DNA of 64,000 bases from Echinococcus granulosus. Taxonomy: Eukaryota; Platyhelminthes; Cestoda; Cyclophyllidea; Taeniidae. Where the stretch lies: the NCBI RefSeq assembly GCF_000524195.1, contig NW_020170504.1, positions 98,841 through 162,840 on the forward strand, in the 5' to 3' direction. Both the position numbers and the translations under genes were made by a program. The notes under the pieces were generated by a model. The model was not told the origin of the DNA. It ran no database searches and saw only the letters and a list, made by a program, of their open reading frames with translations. Of the stretch, positions 15,001-23,746 are shown piece by piece. The first letter of the stretch is position 1. Every line of letters begins with the position of its first letter.

Positions 15001-18000
15001 ATTACGTTTCTCTAACGTTAAATTCATTTGATCAACTAGAGCCATTTTACAAAGAAGCAGCGCAGCACAATCAAATGGATTATCTCTGTCAAAAGCCAAT
15101 TCCGCATTTTGAAATAAAAAAGGAAAAATCTGGAGGTGATAACATAATAGGCGACTTAAACATAAGCCACAGAAGTCGAAAACCATCGGGAGAAAGTAAA
15201 ATCAGTTGTTAGACAAAAAAGAAGGAAAGGATACAGGTCAATGCAACTCAACTCTCCCTCAACTAATCCTGCTATGCCTGTTGGAGAAGTGACAGGAAGG
15301 TTTTTGCCTTAGATATAGATGTGACTATACGGGACTTTTCAGACTCCCGTTATTCTGTCGGAATTTCGGCTCCATGGGCTGCTTGTCACCTAACCCAGAC
15401 TTTCAGACTAGTAATGTCGTTGAAGGGCTCCGGGAATAATTTAAGGGCATCCGTGGTACCGGCAGTGAACAGTTTTAATTCGGAGATCTCGATTGCACCG
15501 CTTAGATACAATGCTTTAGCGCTATATTCATGACTATCCGCTGTGGGTGGCTGACTTTGTGGAATCTACCAAGACAAAAATTATTGACCATTGGCTGCTG
15601 CCCTCATGTCAAGTTTGAGCAGACATTTAAAGTGAGATCAGACTTGAATGCCAAGTGCCATGTGAAAAATGTACACCCTCCCACTTCGTGAATAGCTGGG
15701 AACAGCCAGAATGAGCTGCTAAACAATGAAATGGACAAAAAAAAAACAACGATGAAGTGAAACCAGAATATCTCCAAGGTACTGCTTAACATTAAGATTA
15801 CTAAGCAATTTTTTGGGGCAAATATTTCCACGCAAAGGGAATTGGCGTAGAATACAGCCTTCAGCAGAGCATCAAAACGAATATTTAAAATTCAATTCGC
15901 AATCATGACTCGCAGAAGCGGCGTAAAATCATTGTTCCAGCTCTACTCAAGTCATCTGGGATATAAGCCTCCCAACGCGTCTATTTATAATAAATCTACT
16001 TCTAGGGTGGTAATGCCTTATGACACTCTAAGAGGTAAACCAAAGGTAAGGCTCCAATGACTCACCAATTAGACCATCAACAGCACCGCCGGGCGAGCCC
16101 ACAGTGCCTAGAGCGGGTCCGCCGTTACCCCCAGAGGTGACGAAGGCCACGTTGGTGTGCATCACGAACTGTGTCAGGTGAGTGTAGATGCGTCTATGGG
16201 GTGATAGGGGAACAAAATCGGTGCATGACTGCGTGTATAGGTGCGTACGTGCATGTGCGTTTGAGCAGGCGCGTATGTGCGTGGGGTGGAAATAAGGGGA
16301 GGAAAAACTCACCCGAAATTCGGCAGAAAGGATTTCTCCCCAAAACTGTAATTGATGATGTCACACTTTAGCTTGGTAGTCCAATTTAACTGAAAAAATA
16401 GCATGCATTAGTGTAAACATAATACACATCGTGGAAGTAATGTAAAACTCTCATGGTAAGTCAAGATCGCTCAAATGGTTTCTACAACCCTTCAGGAAAG
16501 GACGATGTTCCAACTGATGTTCGCCGACAGTCATGAGGCGTGAAAACAACGCATTTCAGAATAGCATTGTGACCTGAGTTTACAGGGAGGTGTAAGATTT
16601 GGTAGGTAAAAATCACAGAGACAAGTGGGGAATATCAAAGCATCAAAGTAAACCAAGTAAACTTTCATATTGAATGTAGGCGTCCAGCCTTCAGCCTCAA
16701 GTGGAATTTCCTTAACAAATGAAGTAGTAATTGAATTGTGTAAAAAGTCTTGAGAGGAATTACTGCTAGTTCAGAAAGATGCACGTTAGTCAGATTAAAT
16801 CCATTCTCCTCACCCGGGTGAGCAAACAGGCAGCGCCGTATACGATACTGGGAAACAACAGTCTCTGCAAGTCGTTGAGACTTATTTTAATTACAGTCCA
16901 GTTCGACATTCACAATGATTATAATGCCCTTTTGAATCTTACCTACTGCCTTACTATTGTTCTGCAAATACTTCTGATCTCTAGCAAATAACCAAACCGC
17001 AAAGGCAGACGACGTACAGCACAAAGGAGGGACGTATTAGTCTCCATGCCCATCAGATGAGTATCAGCAATCTTGATGCTAACTATCTGAGCTCCAGGTG
17101 CCACGCCATTCTGACTGGCTTCTTCTGGAAGATGGGAGGATTTAGAGGCTTCGTCATCTTTGCAGTTCTCGGAGGGCGGAAAGTACGCCGCCGCAATTGC
17201 TGCCACATGAGTCCCATGGGAACCGCAATTCGTTACTATCTGGAGAAGGTTCCCCCCGTCAAGAATCTTGACGGTAAAGTAGAGGAGGGCTGCAACAGGG
17301 GAATGGAAGGATCGATTGAAGACCCTGATGAAAGCTCCTATGAAAGTAGGCGGGATGACACTTACTGTCATTGCCGAAGTGAGCCACTTGTCGACCAATG
17401 CTGAAGTCCTTTAATAACGGCATGTCTGCAAGATTCGTAGGAGTCTCCTCGTAGGGACTGACGTCCACGCATGCACTGAAATAGAAAATAAATCCCTTAT
17501 CCACTTTGTGCTCAAAAAGTAAGTATTTCTCGCATAAGCTTTCAATCGCATAAATCATTTAATTGTAATGCTTTGGCATCTGCCCCTCCTCAAAGTAACC
17601 TGCGCCAAGGCGCCCAATCAAGCCTAATTTAGATGAGGAATTATTAAAATAATCAGGTTTGAGATAAACTTTGCAGTTGTGGAAGTGTTCTCACGAAGCA
17701 TATAAGCCAACGAGATAGAAAATAAGACTGATTATTAACCTTCTACTCCTGTAATAAAATGTCATTCGAGAGTACAAGGCGTATCTTTGGGCTTAAGGAA
17801 AAATTGAGTGCCTGCAAGAAGGCTGTGACCAGGTGATATTTTAATTATGCACTAAATTAAGGCGGAATTGCCGGCCTGCCCGTAATTTCATTTCCACACC
17901 GGTTCATATAGAGCCGTAATTATGCCATCGGTCCCTTTCAGTGTTCCAATCCCTGAGTGCATCCACAATAACCCCTTCTGCAATAACGTCTTCAAAGGGT

Positions 18001-21000
18001 AAAGTAGGGGTTTATGAACCATATCATAGACATGCTTCTGAGCAAATCTATGCATTACCTATTGCAGAATATATAAGCCCAATTGGAAATGTTTAAACTT
18101 CTGTACAAGTAACGGGGAAGTCGGAAACTTTTCAAAGGATCCAAACCGAACATCACGATGTATTCATAGAGTTTGAGTGGTTGATGGATTCGCATGTAGG
18201 GGGTGCTTTAAATACTCTCCGGAATCAGATGATCAAAGTCAACCCCAAGTTTAAGACAAGGGCAATATAAGTGGGAACAGTCTTGACAGTAGTTAATAAA
18301 ACAGGCGAAAGCTAGGCTATTAGAGGTTAAGTAAAAGCCATAAAGGAATGCTCCAGGAGAAAGCAAGTGGTCAGATTAAAAATTTTGCATAAAACTGCGG
18401 CATAAGACAGCAAAAGGATGCCTCGAAAGGCTCCATATACACATACTTGTTTTGGAAAGGAATTGTTTGGGGAACCATTAGCTTGGATTTCCCAACGGTG
18501 TAACTGAATGAATTAGACATCCACATCGATGAAATAGTTCAGTAAAGCACGGGAAGTTTAGTTTACTAAGTGGTGATTACGAAGCAGCAGTGAATAATCC
18601 CATCTATGTTGCTCTTGTTGGGGCTAAGGCGAGAGTCACGGTGATGGATTGCATTCTTGCGACGAAACATCTAAGAAGTGGTAGTTCTCCGTTGACATTA
18701 AATTCGGCGACTTAGGTGGGGATTCCAAGAAAGCAACCACATTTGGATAAAGATTTATGCACCAAATCAATGGGGACTAAACATGGGTAGATCACGAATA
18801 CGTGAGTCATTTCATAGAAGAAAGTGTGGATGAATAGAGATGGATGAATAAGGATATTTCGATAAACATAAGGGCTTGAGTAGACTCAGAATGCTTAAAG
18901 CCCGAGTTCGAATATAAGAAATCACCTTTACTTACACGAAATCGCCATCCTCGCCCTTGAAAACGAAGCAATCGAAAACGGGCACAAAGTACTCCTGCTG
19001 GTCGTTCAGCATGGCCAAAATACGCTCCATTCCCTTCAATGCAGTCAGGTCCTTGGTCTTAAATCGGAAGAGAGGGAAATAGAACCACATTTTCGCTCAT
19101 TTTGCATACCACTCAGACGAATGCCTCAATGGGCGCACAATTAATATTGGTAAGAGTGTTTACCACAAACATTTGAAAGTCATTGAGAGAATTGACCAAA
19201 TTACAAATATCTGAAGTTCTAAGTAATAGCAGGAGAGTTTGACCCGAAGTCCAAAAACTTTCATATTCTGTAATTGGATACTGCCAGAGAAGCCGCGTAG
19301 TTGCAGAAGCCTCCCTAATGCCTTACCTAAGAAACCCAAAGAAAGTATGTCCCAATCGGCGATGTCCATACTTCCGCTATTTTCCTGGCAGTCAAACTGC
19401 CAACCACCTACCAAATGCAAAAGGTACTTTTAGTACCTTTTGACAAACTGTCACCCTTTCGTCGATTCCAGAATGTGGTTTAGTACCTATAGACTCTCAG
19501 CAAAATAACTCATAAGGACATATAGCCATTCATTTTCATTCAGAATTGAAAGATCTAAAGATAGCTCAATTTTGAATAATTTGTCTCTCAAAACTAATTG
19601 TTATGCGTAATAATAGAGTTTAAACTCGAATGTTGCGCAACAAAAACACCCGAAGTAATTTTTTCATTCGACAGGTGCATTTTTAAAATGGAGTTTGTAT
19701 AGCGCAATTGATTACATCCTTGTGATTCCTTTTAGCATAAAATTTTAGTAACTGCGAATATCAACGGGGACAAGTGCATTCTTCGAAATGTAACAGTATC
19801 ATTTTCGCTGCGTGCCATCTAGGGAACATAAAATTAGTACATGATTTCAATTATATGAGTATTCCTTACCGATTTCCATTATCGCTCTTGGACTTATTTA
19901 AACGCGAATTCATTTATTTCATAGTAGTTTTGTGATCCCATAGAGACAGATTCTAACGTTTATTTGATTAGTTTTTCATTTCATGCTATTGATAGACAAG
20001 CCAAGGGAACGAAAACCGTCTGATATTGCAGGCAAAGATAACTTCATAATCAAAGTAATGCCAGTAAAAAATAGCTTACTTCAGGGTGCAGTAGGAAGTA
20101 TCAGCGAGTCACATATCGGACAAAAAATGTGGGCAGGGAGAGCTGATTGACACCATCAATAATAATCACTCCATGATCCAGTTACACAGCCATCAAACCA
20201 TTTTACCCAGTACATTCATGCAGCCAACCAACCATTCCAAACATCCATCTATCCATCTAATAATCCACTTTCCCATTACAAGATTCAATTGCTCATCAGC
20301 CCATGAACCACCCATCCATTTATCCGTCAGTACATTAAAACAACTACCTCCTTGACTAATTTACCTATTTGTCCACCCTTGATCCATCGACGCATTCTCG
20401 TGGTCTTAATCGAACCATCCGTTCTCGAATCACACCGGGTCCATCTACCCGTGGCTTGTTAATTCATACTCTCCTAATATATAGATCCATCTTTTATGTG
20501 TCCATCCATTCCTGTCCATGCACCAATGCATAAATCGAAACTTCCCTGATCCCTACTCTCATTCATTTATCTATCCACATATCCTACGTCACTCAGTTTA
20601 ATCTATTCATCCAGCTATTTATCCCTCCAATCACCAAGTCATGCATATGTCTATCTACCCATTTCGTGAACTGTCCATCTAGCTGGAGCTTATCCGTTCG
20701 CTTACCCAGCATCACCATTAAACAGAGGCTTTCCTACCAAGGCCATGGAGATTGTTTCATTCTCAACCTCAGCACACAGCAGAGGTTACCTTAATGGGCC
20801 GCAAAACTACCTCTAAAAGGTCATCATAAATGGACTAAATCCCGACTCCAAAGAGAATACTAGAACTCACCTTATCAACAGAATCCAACCATTCCCGAAA
20901 GGAGCCAAAGTTGGGCGCAGCGCCAGGGCGAATCGAGGGAACCTTCAGTTCTGACTTCCCCTCCCTACCGACTTCGCCTTGCTCTTTCTCTTGCTCCTCC

Positions 21001-23602
21001 ACTTCCTCCCTACAGGAAACGAAGCTGACCGCAGACGAGGCTCCATTTCGATCGGTCTGACTCTTTTCTACAAAGGAAGAAAAACGCTATGCCAATTTTT
21101 GGAGCTCTTCGTCACCAAAATTCAATTGATTTCTTTCTGTTTGTAATTTACTCATCTATTTTTCGTCATATCATTCAGATATTCATCTTTAGTCGATCTG
21201 TTTGTTTTTTCTTTGCGTATCCACTAATTCATCTGGCCATTCCCTATTCGTTCGTCTAACCCAAATTTACTGTCTCACCTAACCATACCTAATCTATCTA
21301 TTCCTAATCCAATCATTCATCCAGATCTCATCCATTCAACCATTCTTAGTCTTTCCATTAATCCACCCATCCATTCATCTTGAATCCATCCCACTGACAA
21401 GCCTGTTTATGCCCAAGAATTTTAATGATGATAATATTTATCGCACAGGACATCAACTGCAGAGAGAATGTCGGTGTTATATATTTTGGCCTAGAGGATC
21501 GAGTAACCCGAGAAGTACAACCGTGGATTCAGGGATATATAGTATGCTTGTATTAGGCAAGAAGCAATGCAGCAACTTATAAGTGCAGGGGATGTCGTTT
21601 TTGTCCCCTTTGTAGTAATCTCCCAGCAGAGCAAACCAACTAATGAAAGAACGTTTTTGAGCCTTATCTAATCAAATTTAAAGCCCTTTGCACCTGACAA
21701 GAATCCTTCCAATATGTGAAACATGGTAAAATTTCTGGTGAATGAAATGACTTACGATAAAAAAAGTACCATTTCTTAGAGAACTGTAACAGGCAACGAC
21801 AATTGGAAGCAGATACAAGTAGCTTTTAGTTTAAGGCTACTTGCTTCCGCACATAACGTCAACTCACCTATTGTGCTGACCTCTTAAGATTGTCAAAAAT
21901 AATCTACCACAATTAATTGAAGGGAACCATGGAATGTTTGTGCGACCCTTTTTTACCCTAATGCCTGGTTACTTCATGAGACAAAATTTACCCAGCTACC
22001 CAGTTAGCTTGAGTATGCAAGCGTTTCATTTCACTCAACTTTGACGTCATGATTTGCCACATATTCTATAATAAGTTGCATTAAAATTAACACCCTATAT
22101 CGCAGCTTCCTTCAGTCACTCATCCACCAATACAGCCTTAGGTAGAAAAATAGGACAAGAATTTTTGAAAAATTGATCAAGGAATCGTATTTTTACTAAA
22201 AAGCCACGCCACACCACTTCTCATGCCGATTTTTGGAGCTATTTGTGCGACTGCATCGGTATTTTCATGTCAAAAACCATACTCAATAATAAAAGTTTTA
22301 AACTTTGAATTAAAGTCAATCCCCTTACCTCAGTTGTACTGGTAGATCTCATCAAGACGCAAAACTCTGTTTTATTAAATCAACTTGTTCTTGTGCGCAG
22401 ATATGCTGTGTGCTCTAGAACCGCGTGCAAGTAGTCTACCACAATCATGCAAGTCCAATGTTACTCAAACTAGACATCTTGTAACTGACTTTTTCACTCA
22501 AAAAAGATAACCTTTAGGTATAAAAAGAATACGCCTGCCGAATCAATAGAAAACTGCCTTAAAGCAAATGAAACAGGGGATTACGTAGTTTTTTTTACAT
22601 GAGTGGGCTTTTCTGGATGCTAATGGTCTAGGCGATAAGAGGATAAATACACTTTTGAAGAGAAACGTCTAGTACTTTAACAAAGAGTAGCATACACATA
22701 CTTGTAACATTACCTCAGGATGGAGCGGGATATTAGTACAGTAAATAACTGAACTTGTTACTGATGATCCATTTAAGACACCTCCGAAACGTCTGGTGAA
22801 TCAGCAAGCTAACTCCAAGCACTCAACCATGGCATCAGTCTGCAGCAAAGTGGAGCCTTTGGGTATTAATATTAGTGGTCAACCAAAGATGAACGTTAAA
22901 TCAATCAGCAAATAGCTTTACTCAGAATAACAAGCTATTTCAATAAACAAAACCGCGAAATCATTTGAAATCTATGCCACTAAAGCCCAAAAGAGGCAAA
23001 ATACTAAGCTGGACACTTACCAGATCTGCAATCAGCAGCAGAATCTTCATTAGTTACTGGATTCGGTAATGAGATATTTTGTGTGGGTGGAGAGCTAGAA
23101 GCTTCTTTTAGATAATCACAGAGTCTTTGTATCGTTGGGCGCCAGTAACGATCCGCTGTCTCCACTCGAAGTTGGTCCAATAGGGCTGCAGGAAAGATTT
23201 CCGCAGCCGATTTCACACCGACACGAATCAACCCGTCTGCTGGTTTCCAATGGCGTGGAATCTGCGGAAAACTGCAGTGCCTCACCATCACATGAAGGTG
23301 GACGATGTTACTCATCGCACAGGGAAGCCACTTACAGAGACAACACGACCGGTCAAAGTGGTGATGGTTCTCCATGAATCGGTGATTCTAAAGGTCGCCA
23401 GCATATTTACATCTCCAGAACCGCTAGCATCAATGAAATCGATAATTTTTGGTTCCCCGTGCGAGGTGATCTGAAGCCCTCGGGCAGTAGGATCCACTCC
23501 TGTGTCCCAGATAGCAATGACAGTACCGCGCCCATCGTACTCGGGATTGCTTTTAAGGAATTGGAGAGCACCGATTTCGCGTTTCGGTATCATCGATTGC
23601 AT
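1..23602 (-). CDS. TPP2: Tripeptidyl-peptidase II gene (3' part outside window)
   Basis: Cytosolic S8A (subtilisin-like) exopeptidase that removes tripeptides from the free N-terminus of peptides released by the proteasome and assembles into a giant complex. This identification rests on exon-by-exon similarity to animal TPP2 in the correct order. Sixteen coding exons were placed by reading frame, splice sites and matching phases: 23336-23602, 23021-23261, 20871-21067, 18936-19057, 17366-17475, 17018-17289, 16313-16389, 16066-16193, 13819-14050, 11714-11894, 4256-4569, 3900-4015, 2909-3243, 2047-2147, 528-627, 314-448. The catalytic residues are visible: Asp33 in AIWDTGVDP, His337 in GSHGTHVA, the oxyanion Asn in [10 protein letters not shown], and Ser in NGSSMSSPS. 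The placed exons total 2928 nt (976 codons). At least one small exon is missing between 16066 and 14050, and at least one between 11714 and 4569. The C-terminal roughly 350 residues lie beyond base 1. A start at 23602 gives a protein starting [11 protein letters not shown]. Confidence 0.95.
314..448 (-). CDS. TPP2: TPP2 coding exon 16 (last in window)
   Basis: Forty-five codons from attcgctgcag to gtgagc: [14 protein letters not shown], then [18 protein letters not shown] ending GAGSYQS, matching CELLYESEFDSQLWIIFDQ...GSGDAY. It ends phase 0. Later exons of the gene lie to the left of base 1. Confidence 0.85.
528..627 (-). CDS. TPP2: TPP2 coding exon 15
   Basis: Encodes [18 protein letters not shown] and [13 protein letters not shown], matching the family's RPVSAK and LYEMVLTYNFH. 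A phase-0 join to exon 16 requires the weak donor TTC|gtctgc; the next GT (gcaa|gtccct) is out of phase. Confidence 0.8.
2047..2147 (-). CDS. TPP2: TPP2 coding exon 14
   Basis: A 101-nt exon from acattttag to gtacgc, encoding [15 protein letters not shown] and [18 protein letters not shown]. It continues the FHG block as in animal TPP2 (FHGIVCTAPQLNIH...INRFDV), and its last two bases AG plus A of exon 15 give Arg, rebuilding an RPxS motif. It has no ATG and is short, so it is easily missed. Confidence 0.82.
2384..2704 (+). CDS. Nested antisense ORF, unknown
   Basis: A 106-codon ATG-initiated frame on the strand opposite TPP2, inside its intron 13 (2148-2908). It is rich in Lys, Asn, Phe and Ile and has six Cys, with no domain I recognise and no signal peptide. 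Two AATAAA signals (2762-2767 and 2770-2775) follow about 60 nt after the stop. It may be a chance frame in AT-rich DNA or an intronless nested gene. Confidence 0.2.
   Translation: MGLHIKDIFCERIEASYCSDCDLDITINKESSSNYYTHLMNLKRLLFETRDFRINLIKCFEHGCVWTKEKIRANRFGTGKQFAIFGVSYDNKMRVLSEFHFFLQRN
2909..3243 (-). CDS. TPP2: TPP2 coding exon 13
   Basis: Encodes [44 protein letters not shown] and [12 protein letters not shown]. It matches the family region ending in the GGKAIEFCIARWWAS and ISFHG blocks. The donor GAA|gtaagacc is strong and phase 0. Confidence 0.9.
3900..4015 (-). CDS. TPP2: TPP2 coding exon 12
   Basis: Encodes [12 protein letters not shown] and [19 protein letters not shown], matching the F-K/x-PGQIRRHFIEVPEGAT block. 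One base in, one base out; G joins TT of the next exon to form Val. Confidence 0.92.
4256..4569 (-). CDS. TPP2: TPP2 coding exon 11
   Basis: Encodes [33 protein letters not shown] and [11 protein letters not shown] ending [11 protein letters not shown], matching the ISLQLHLALTSNSSWVQCPS to VPITAVIA part of the first beta-sandwich. The GT left at the end is completed by A of the next exon. The acceptor at 4570 (gccttgcag) is the best of several alternatives, all in frame. Confidence 0.88.
4712..4795 (+). repeat. Dispersed repeat family 2 member
   Basis: Core cctccaggaataacttgggt followed by a variant of actacatttgcgacagtga; related sequences at 8511-8593, 43291-43362 and perhaps 50-95. In a TPP2 intron. 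Confidence 0.4.
8511..8593 (+). repeat. Dispersed repeat family 2 member
   Basis: Reads cgtagcctccataacgtctt then agcttgggtaccacttttgt and gagaacagtgag; aligns by eye with 4712-4795 at roughly two thirds identity. Confidence 0.4.
9155..9238 (-). CDS. Candidate TPP2 exon (weak)
   Basis: The frame reads [17 protein letters not shown] and, read through, VVLYEDSAP. This resembles the GIxLR...Y-V-IEP-x-ED pattern of insect and vertebrate TPP2 between exons 10 and 11. A phase-correct acceptor (agatag) and a gtggtc donor are possible, but neither is strong. Fewer residues are present than the family needs, so a second exon would still be missing. Confidence 0.2.
11714..11894 (-). CDS. TPP2: TPP2 coding exon 10
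   Basis: Encodes [31 protein letters not shown] and [17 protein letters not shown], matching the helices after the catalytic Ser (GGIALILSGL...GHGIIQVDKAYDYL). Two bases in, two bases out (AG before gtgcgt). Nearly all of the signal is in a frame different from the longest open frame at this place. Confidence 0.93.
13819..14050 (-). CDS. TPP2: TPP2 coding exon 9 (catalytic Ser)
   Basis: Encodes [20 protein letters not shown] and [16 protein letters not shown], with the nucleophile Ser in GSSMSSP. Splice sites are gtttcag and gtaagt. It leaves G, completed by CT of exon 10, which rebuilds the conserved GG-x-ALVLS sequence. The family's APGGAI segment reads ACGAAVAD here, a divergent loop. Confidence 0.97.
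14051..16065 (-). other. TPP2 intron region hiding a small exon
   Basis: Phase shows that an exon entering at two bases and leaving at phase 0 must lie here, corresponding to the short segment after the TVGSPGG block in other TPP2 proteins. I could not locate it by eye. Otherwise the stretch is AT-rich, with no coding I can support. Confidence 0.5.
16066..16193 (-). CDS. TPP2: TPP2 coding exon 8 (oxyanion Asn)
   Basis: Encodes [18 protein letters not shown] and [18 protein letters not shown]; the Asn in GGNGGP is the oxyanion-hole residue. It ends one base into a codon at a gtgagt donor. The next exon found starts phase 0, so at least one short exon (expected G-G-AYVSP-like) is unplaced before 14050. 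Confidence 0.95.
16313..16389 (-). CDS. TPP2: TPP2 coding exon 7
   Basis: Seventy-seven bases from tttttcag to gtgagt, encoding [18 protein letters not shown], the conserved KCDLVNYSYGE strand of the protease fold. It ends with GG, completed by A of the next exon to give Gly. Confidence 0.95.
17018..17289 (-). CDS. TPP2: TPP2 coding exon 6 (catalytic His)
   Basis: Encodes [18 protein letters not shown], then [16 protein letters not shown] with the catalytic His337, then [19 protein letters not shown] and METNTSLL. Between the His block and NGVAPGAQ there are about 20 extra polar residues ([18 protein letters not shown]) compared with vertebrate TPP2. It ends phase 0 at gtacgt. Confidence 0.97.
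17366..17475 (-). CDS. TPP2: TPP2 coding exon 5
   Basis: Encodes [10 protein letters not shown] through [17 protein letters not shown], matching the ACIDSNEDGDL...NYKEAQEYGSFG block. One base in, one base out; consensus tatttcag acceptor and gtaagt donor. The following intron is only 76 bp (17290-17365). Confidence 0.92.
18936..19057 (-). CDS. TPP2: TPP2 coding exon 4
   Basis: Starts phase 0 with [19 protein letters not shown] and reaches [18 protein letters not shown], matching the PVYDCLVW block of animal TPP2. It leaves GT, completed by T of the next exon. Confidence 0.88.
20157..20740. repeat. Degenerate CATC/ATCC microsatellite
   Basis: Imperfect repeats of (ATCC/ATCT)n such as catccatctatccatct interspersed with diverged sequence, inside a TPP2 intron. 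It looks like an old, decayed relative of the fresher GGAT array at 29.4 kb (complementary strand sense). Confidence 0.7.
20871..21067 (-). CDS. TPP2: TPP2 coding exon 3 (acidic linker)
   Basis: Opens two bases into a codon after a ttcctttgtag acceptor and closes phase 0 before gtgagt. The 65 codons are charged and low in complexity ([20 protein letters not shown]) and end [13 protein letters not shown]. Placement is by splice sites and phase rather than by strong similarity; the family is variable here. Confidence 0.75.
21130..21395. repeat. Degenerate ATCC-type microsatellite
   Basis: Second decayed block of TCAT/ATCC motifs (attcatccagatctcatcc and similar), 60 bp upstream of TPP2 exon 3 on the minus strand. 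Confidence 0.6.
23021..23261 (-). CDS. TPP2: TPP2 coding exon 2
   Basis: Begins phase 0 after a tttccgcag acceptor with [19 protein letters not shown], equivalent to the animal TPP2 segment with IPASW and HIGIKNGYDFYPKAL. It leaves one base (G) that joins AA of the next exon. The end of the exon is a poorly conserved Ser/Pro/Asn-rich linker. Confidence 0.9.
23336..23602 (-). CDS. TPP2: TPP2 coding exon 1 (catalytic Asp)
   Basis: Encodes the N-terminus, 89 codons, ending phase 0 at a gtaagt donor. Key segments are [31 protein letters not shown] (catalytic Asp33) and [14 protein letters not shown], all matching the TPP2 N-terminal block. An acceptor (cgcttttag) lies 20 nt upstream of the ATG, so the transcript has at least one further 5' exon or a trans-spliced leader. 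Confidence 0.95.
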
Positions 23603-23724
23603 GGCCAAAGGAGTAGAGCAAACTAAAAGCGACAAAACTTCAGCAGCCGACGCGCTATTGGCTAAAAACTACAGCTTATAAACTCCGTAATTCAGGGTTA
23701 AGCGACATGAAAAGAGCTACTTAC

Positions 23725-23746
23725 GAGGTGCACAATCTTATTAGGT
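23725..23746 (-). other. TPP2: 5'UTR microexon of TPP2
   Basis: Twenty-two bases lie between a strong acceptor (pyrimidine tract ending ctttgcag) and a strong donor (gtaagtagc). Joined to the acceptor at 23623 they would put two consecutive TAA codons in frame upstream of the ATG at 23602, so this exon is untranslated and supports that ATG as the start. The upstream transcription start was not found. Confidence 0.45.

Noticed and set aside
22990..23480. Plus-strand frames of 74-80 codons opposite TPP2 exons 1 and 2
   Set aside because: They mirror conserved TPP2 coding sequence on the other strand and are shadows.
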